From contig BFEA01000545.1 of NCBI GenBank assembly GCA_003427395.1, positions 936,963 through 958,640 on the forward strand: a stretch of 21,678 nt of DNA, read 5' to 3'. Position numbers and translations under genes: made by a program. The notes under the pieces are model-generated. The model searched no databases. It was not told the origin of the DNA and was given only the letters and a program-made list of their open reading frames with translations. Origin of the DNA: Chara braunii (lineage: Eukaryota; Streptophyta; Charophyceae; Charales; Characeae). Of the stretch, positions 16,940 to 21,678 are shown one piece after another. The first letter of the stretch is position 1. Every line of letters begins with the position of its first letter.

Positions 16940-18416
16940 GCCGGAGGATAGGGTGTCAGTAGATCACTCAAGAGGGGTCCGCACTTTGCTCACTTTTGGA
17001 CGAACACTCCTCTTACCCTTCCTCACACTCTCAAAAAGAACACCTTCTCTCTCTTTCCACTTTCTGCGCGCGCGTCTCAATACCGGACATAGATAGTTCA
17101 GATAAAAGAAACAAACAGTAAATCACACAGAGTAGAAGGTAGAACTCCTAGCCGGAGCGGCAATTCATTTGGACTTAGAGAATGACATTCACGCAGCAGA
17201 ATAAAGAGAAAAGAAAAAAAAAACGAAAGAGAGGACTGACTTATCGAACGGGCCCGATCAGATTAGTTGGAGATCCCCTCTTGTCTAACCTGACAAGGTA
17301 CATGTACCACAATAAATCAGCCGAAGAAGACTAACTGCAGCAATAGAGGTTTCGAGGGGTGCAGACGGTCGCCGAGCCAGCCGCGGGGCAATATGTGATA
17401 ACATGCAGTAAGACCAATCAAGATCCCCTTGAAAGGAATGCCCTTGCTAGCCGTATGTCCCCCAAGTTCAGCACAACAAAGAGATGCATTGGCGGCAACA
17501 GATTTGGGCCCTAAAGGTCCTATCCCGTTGGGCCTGGTCCCATTGAGTCCCGAAGGTCCCAAGTAGGTCGTGGACCAGGACCAACGAGATAGGTGTACCA
17601 AGTCAGTCCCAAACTGCCTCTACCGTACTGAAAAGGAAAAGACAACTTTCAGCAAGAACTCACCCCTACAGCCGTTCAGAAATGAAAAGACATTGCACCG
17701 TAGAAAGATATGTCATTGAGAACAGATACATCATCCATCCATCCATCAGGTGAGAAAGCAATCCACATGCTCATACACACAACCAAGACCGCAGAGAAGA
17801 GGAAGAGAGCCCAGCACACCCCAACAGGCCATGAAGCACCAAGCAACCTCCCACGGGCATAACCACGTCACACAACACTTACCTGTGAGGCCCGACCTCC
17901 AAAGATGGATAATGACTCACCCCCCTCTCTCATAGGTCCTCCGGACCCCTAGCTACCACTACAGGAAGTGTCCTAGCATGACTAAGAGGGCCTTCCTACA
18001 CCCCTGTTACAACTTCGGATCCCCCGTCGATGTCTGAAGACCAAAGTAGCAACTTGCAGCTCTTCGATGCAGATATGGCAGCCGCCGATCAAGTCTCCCT
18101 CTTGAGGGGAAGCCCAAAAGTCACTCAATGTCTTCTTGAAGTGCAGATTCCAGGTGCGAGTACCTCTCACTCTCTACTCCCTCTCGCTTACTCCAATCAG
18201 CCTCCTTTGTGTCTCGCCACCCCATCCAATCACTCAAGCAACCTGGTCAGGTCTGATGTCGACCCTACATGACCTAACCAGGTGGGGGCAGTATCCACAT
18301 ACCTCACTGCCCCTCTTAACCCTAACTTCCCAACCCTAATCCGAGATTAGGTTAGCCCTGACCTAATTCGGAATTAGGTTTAGGGTGACTAACACCTCTC
18401 GCCAGCAAGTAAGTCC
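16940..18416 (-). other. Long 5' leader of element 2
   Basis: About 1.48 kb between the PBS and the gag ATG. It contains a purine-rich A-tract block near 17190-17235 and short repeats of a 'GGTCC(C/T)' word at 17515-17565. Two hairpins next to the PBS (18335-18379) are listed separately. Open frames exist but show no recognisable domain. Confidence 0.6.
18319..18385. other. Nested hairpins with CCCTAA/TTAGGG words beside the PBS
   Basis: CCTAATC (18335-18341) pairs with GATTAGG (18345-18351). ACCTAATTC (18361-18369) pairs with GAATTAGGT (18371-18379). An outer CCCTAA (from about 18320) can pair with TTAGGG (to about 18385). In the element's RNA these lie just after the PBS, where packaging or dimerisation structures are often found; that role is inference. 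Confidence 0.6.
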
Positions 18417-18428
18417 GCTCCGATACCA
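18417..18428 (-). other. Primer-binding site of element 2
   Basis: The minus strand reads TGGTATCGGAGC, two bases inside the LTR end at 18431. It has the same 12-nt variant and the same 2-nt spacing as element 1. Confidence 0.9.
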
Positions 18429-18430
18429 AT

Positions 18431-19800
18431 TGTTACGATCCTGGTCATTCTTAAAGTGCAAATTCACAATGAAAGACAATGCCACCCAATTGCGAAAGAA
18501 ATGAAAGCACTTGCAAAGAGATAGAGACCAGAGGAGAGAGAAAGAAGAAGAAAAAGATGAAGATGATGTACACCAGCAAGACCAATGACAATTCCCTCTT
18601 CTCTCTCCACCTTCCTCGTCCTCCTTCACTTCGCCAATCTTATTCTTCTCCCAATAATAACAATAACAATGAGTGGATGAACCAAAATCAATATCCGAAG
18701 TTCCCTCTTACTGCTGACTCAACAACAACAACAGCAACAAGTTCACCATAGCTATGGATTCCCTCCTTCTTCCTCCTCTCGCATGCCTAGGCTACGGCGG
18801 ACTACTGAGGACCCTGCCCTCCTGTCCAAAGGACAACCCGAAGCAGCTATGATGCTGCACTCCTGTCCAAAGGACAACCCAAAGCAGCTATGCCGCTGCT
18901 GACTGATCTGCCATGCCTGACTCTGCCTCGAGCTTCCTTGGTGCGGCACTACCCCAACTGGGGCCTTCCAGATGCAGTGCCCAACAAGGTGATGAAGATG
19001 GTGTCCACCATAGCCAGGTAGGTGCCTCGCCACTCTCCTCCTTCGCCCCCTTCTTCCTCCTCCTCAGGTTGGGCTGCTCGGCATAGCCAGGCTGAGCGCC
19101 AGCTCCCTTCACCTCCAAGCAACGCTGTATTAGTCCAGCGCTGTGCTCCAGCAGCATGTTGCCAATCCTTGCATACCGCAAATGAAGAGGAGCTACTTGC
19201 TCCTCCGGAAGATATAGCGGCCTACTGGCCTCTTGGGCGGTGACTTCCTAGGCCGAGCGGCCTCCCAGCAACCGGTACCTCCTCCCTTTCGGAGGGAAAC
19301 ATCATTGCAGGCTCTGCTATCCTCCGGACAGGCCCTAAACCCGGGCTACTTGGACTGGTACCGGCCTACCTCTAGCCTACCGCTACTGGGCCTCTATAAA
19401 TGCCAACTTTTTGTCTTCTTCTGCTCGGCCTCTAATACCCGACGCTTCTACCACTACTTCAGTGGTACCGGCCTACCTGCTACTTGAGTGTTTTTCCCCT
19501 CTGCTCTCAGTGTCGCGGGCCTACCCCCGCTACTCGAGTGTTTTCCCCCATGCAACCCTCAAAGTCACGGCCACAGGTAAGTACCGGCCCTGCGGGGCCT
19601 TTCAACCAACAAGTACCCTTGCGGGTCACACACACACTCAGCCGACAAGCACTCAGACAGGCATGCAAACCAGCAGACACGCACACACACAAACATGGAA
19701 ATCACAGCAGAATGCAGGAATCTCAGCAAGGCATTCATTCCAACGGCAAATCCCAGAAATCAGCAGTGTTCTCAGTCTATGTTTTTGGCGGGTCATTACA
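18431..19800 (-). repeat. 5' LTR of element 2 (1370 bp)
   Basis: On the plus strand it begins TGTTACGATCC at 18431 and ends GGTCATTACA at 19800, giving TGT...ACA termini. The PBS borders the 18431 end. The 19192-19800 part matches the 3' LTR fragment at 11035-11638. The part from 18431 to 19191 has no second copy in the window. It includes a 41-bp tandem duplication and CTTTC/GAAAG-rich sequence. Confidence 0.85.
18820..18901. repeat. 41-bp tandem duplication in the LTR of element 2
   Basis: TCCTGTCCAAAGGACAACCC begins at 18820 and again at 18861, with the following AAGCAGCTATG also repeated. The period is 41 bp with a few differences toward the end of the second copy. CTGTCCAAAGGAC includes an inverted GTCC/GGAC. 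Confidence 0.9.
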
Positions 19801-19879
19801 GATCATGAAATCCTGCTAATATAGTCGATATTCGTTACCGGTAACGAGTAAAATGATGCTCACTCAGATGCCCTGTCCT

Positions 19880-20225
19880 CTTTTCTTCATCATGATGGAG
19901 TTTACTATCATGATAATGATGATACGCTTGAGACAACGGTGATGAAAATGATGATTGTGACGATCACAATAGAGATGGTCATGACTGATCATAACAATCT
20001 CGCTAATTCATGACGATGACGATGACGATGACGATGATGATAATGATGATGATGATGATGATGACGACGATGATCATGATGATAACAATCTCGCTTGATG
20101 ATGAGGATGATGAGGATGATAGGATGATGAGGATGATGAGGATGATGAGGATGATGATGACGATGATTATAACAATCTCGCTAATTGGTGGTGATGATGA
20201 TGATGATGATGATAACAATCTCGCT

Positions 20226-20258
<33 letters not shown>

Positions 20259-20343
20259 CAATATCGCTAAATGATGATGATGATGACAACAATATCGCTA
20301 AATGATGATGATGATGACAACAATATTGCGAAATGATGATGAC

Positions 20344-20382
<39 letters not shown>

Positions 20383-20480
20383 AAGGGCTGATCACGAATC
20401 TGATGATGATTATGATGACGACGACTATCGATAAGACGACGGCGATGGCAACGACAACGAGGATGACGATGATGCATTTG
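19880..20480. repeat. (GAT)n satellite-like block with a recurring 12-nt insert
   Basis: Runs of GAT/GAC/GAG triplets are interrupted by AACAATCTCGCT or close variants, starting at 19993, 20084, 20171, 20214, about 20257, 20288 and 20319. Spacings are 91, 87, 43, 43, 31 and 31. The open frames through it (poly-Met/Asp or poly-Ile) are composition artefacts. The block ends shortly before the 18S-like fragment. Confidence 0.92.
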
Positions 20481-20511
20481 GCATCGTTGGTAAGGATTGT
20501 CTAGACGGACG

Positions 20512-20755
20512 GTCGAAAGGAAGGAAAGCCCAGTACATGTGAGTCGTCAGCTCGCGATGATTACATTCCTGCGTTTCGTACACACCGCCCGCCACTCGTA
20601 CCCCGATTGAATGGGGGCCGGTGCTGTCTCTGGATCCCGCTGGTCTCGGCGGTTTGTCGCTGGAGGTGCTGTGAGAGGTTCCTCATCGAACCTTTATATC
20701 ATGTAGAGAAGTCGTAACAAGGTTTCCGTAGGTGATCCCCTGCGGATAGATCATC
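20512..20755 (+). pseudogene. Degenerate 3' end of 18S rRNA gene
   Basis: The order of universally conserved 18S words is kept: GTCAGCTCGCG, GTACACACCGCCC, CGATTGAATGG, GAACC(T)TTATATCAT, GTCGTAACAAGG, TTTCCGTAGGTGA, CCTGCGGA, ATCAT. Changes at normally invariant places argue for a pseudogene. CGCCCGTC reads CGCCCGCC, the helix-44 arm is heavily altered, several bases before AAGTCGTAACAAGG are missing, and the last helix has insertions (GTGATCCCCTGCGGATAGATCAT). The sequence upstream of about 20512 does not continue 18S. Confidence 0.85.
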
Positions 20756-20880
20756 GACCAAAAAAAAAAAAAATCACCTCCTATCGCAAGGAGGAGGACT
20801 CGGTTGGTTAACGGTGCGTTGCATATTTTGGTACCAACCGCTCTTTCTTTTTCCTTTTTTCTTTTTCCTTTTTTAAACGG
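20756..20880 (+). other. ITS1-like remnant after the 18S fragment
   Basis: Follows directly after the 18S 3' end. An A-tract is followed by the hairpin CCTCCT...AGGAGG (about 20778-20796) and by a longer inverted repeat GGTTGGT...ACCAACC (about 20803-20840). A T/C-rich tract with two CTTTTTCCTTTTTT-like units ends it. By position it is probably the start of an internal transcribed spacer; sequence alone does not prove this. Confidence 0.45.
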
Positions 20881-21678
20881 CCGCTCACGTCTTTTTAAAA
20901 GGGCCTTTACGAATTAGACCCCAGATGAATGCCCCAACAGCGAGGGGCCATGTCGGCCAGAACTTACATTCACGAGCTGCAACCCAAAAGACAAAGTTCC
21001 TGAGGCAAATGTCACATCCATAATGAAATGAAAAGTCGATTTGAACAGTCACAAACAGGTCCTGCACAAACAGGTATTGGACACAGTTTTCTAGAACTGA
21101 GTTAGGGTCATGTCTCCTCGAAGGAAAGTCATGTCTGTTCGGCAATGAGTCAAAGGCCACAGTCCCAGTTCAGTCATAATCCCACGAGTCAGTCCTGATT
21201 CAGACCAGGAGTCCAAAAGACACGCCCAATGTCCCAAAGCAGCAGCAGACCATGGGAAAAGATACTGGGACACACACTTTGCAACAACGGGTACTGGGCA
21301 GGAGTCCCAGACACTTGAGGCTGAATGCAGGGCACGCCAGGCCAGTCCAGTACTATAACGGACTGGCCAGCCTCCCATTTGGAGGATGCTCATCTCGCAT
21401 GAGAGTGTGGAAGTGCCGTGGCACTTGTGCACCACATGTGTGTGAGCTGCGCTAAGCTGAGAGCAGCGCTACGTATGAGGAAGAGGAGAGGGGCGCCGGC
21501 TGGAAGGAAGGCAGCCATAGCTGCGCCAGCGCCAGTTAGTACATTAGTAGGGATAGTTAGTAGAAGAGTTCAGTGAGTAGTATTCAAAGTAGATCCTCGT
21601 GTGATAGGGAGTGTGCATGCATGATGAGTGGGAGTAGACCAGGACAATAGACATAGAGGGAGAGAGAGAAGAAGGCAG
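20881..21678. other. Unassigned DNA, no recognisable gene
   Basis: Open frames at 20885-21160 (-) and 21091-21435 (-) show no known domain. A perfect 9-bp inverted repeat, GGCCAGTCC (21340-21348) and GGACTGGCC (21360-21368), is present. The last 250 bp are purine-rich with GTAGTAG/TTAGTAG words and could belong to another repeat family extending beyond the window. Confidence 0.45.

Larger units (their letters stand above)
11035..19800 (-). mobile_element. Ty3/gypsy (chromovirus-like) LTR retrotransposon, element 2
   Basis: Read on the minus strand from 19800 down: 5' LTR (19800-18431), PBS (18428-18417), leader, gag (16939-15395), pol with protease, RT, RNase H and integrase ending in a chromodomain-like tail (about 15434-11764), polypurine tract (11651-11639) and a truncated 3' LTR (11638-11035). 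A chromodomain fused to integrase is the hallmark of chromoviruses. The two LTR copies match at roughly 96% over about 605 bp by my hand alignment (about two dozen substitutions, two indels). The remaining ~760 bp of the 3' LTR is missing. Coding parts carry stops and shifts. The element is in opposite orientation to element 1 and belongs to a different family. Confidence 0.9.

Noticed and set aside
18319-18385. Interstitial telomere repeats
   Set aside because: Only isolated CCCTAA/TTTAGGG words in hairpin arrangement, not a tandem array.
19390-19402. CTATAAATG on the plus strand in the LTR of element 2 as a TATA box
   Set aside because: It faces opposite to the element's transcription and is lost (CTAAAAATG) in the other LTR copy.
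19801-19806. Target-site duplication of element 2
   Set aside because: The other flank is lost at the 11035 breakpoint, so no duplication can be identified.
20003-20228. Poly-Ile and poly-Met/Asp open frames
   Set aside because: Artefacts of the (GAT)n satellite.

Overview
The window reads as nuclear DNA of a green plant lineage (streptophyte). The one clear host gene encodes an SFT2-family vesicle-transport membrane protein with strongly plant-like sequence. Most of the rest is Ty3/gypsy LTR retrotransposon DNA, microsatellites, a satellite-like block and a decayed 18S rRNA fragment. A repeat-rich charophyte such as Chara is my best guess, but that is inference; no decisive species marker is visible.

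Layout. 1-1700: no recognisable gene. 1701-2399 (-): complete, apparently intronless SFT2-like gene with an AT-rich TATA-like stretch just upstream. 2451-3720: no recognisable gene. 3720-4911: strongly pyrimidine-biased, microsatellite-rich DNA. 4954-11034 (+): Ty3/gypsy element 1, with a 1176-bp 5' LTR, PBS, long leader, decayed gag with a CCHC knuckle, and a decayed pol (protease, RT, RNase H, start of integrase). It is cut off at 11034, and its integrase core and 3' LTR are absent from the window. 11035-19800 (-): Ty3/gypsy element 2, a second family. It has a truncated 3' LTR (604 bp), polypurine tract, pol with a chromodomain-like C terminus, gag, a 1.5-kb leader, PBS and a full 1370-bp 5' LTR. 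The two elements sit tail to tail and are fused at 11034/11035. 19880-20480: (GAT)n satellite-like block with a repeated 12-nt insert. 20512-20755: decayed 3' end of an 18S rRNA gene running into ITS1-like sequence. 20880-21678: no recognised gene.

The most interesting signal is at the gag/pol boundary of element 1. The gag stop codon is directly preceded by a GGGAAAG heptamer in the correct X XXY YYZ phase. Pol is open in the -1 frame. Ten nucleotides after the heptamer begins an apparently textbook H-type pseudoknot (8-bp stem 1, 7-bp stem 2, 2-nt and 13-nt loops). This predicts -1 programmed ribosomal frameshifting for Gag-Pol expression. Element 2 also has pol in the -1 frame of gag, with a heptamer one transition away from GGGAAAC in the right phase.

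Both elements share an unusual primer-binding site, TGGTATCGGAGC, one base from the common plant initiator-Met version. This suggests a lineage-specific primer tRNA. Both elements carry many stops and frameshifts and look non-autonomous.
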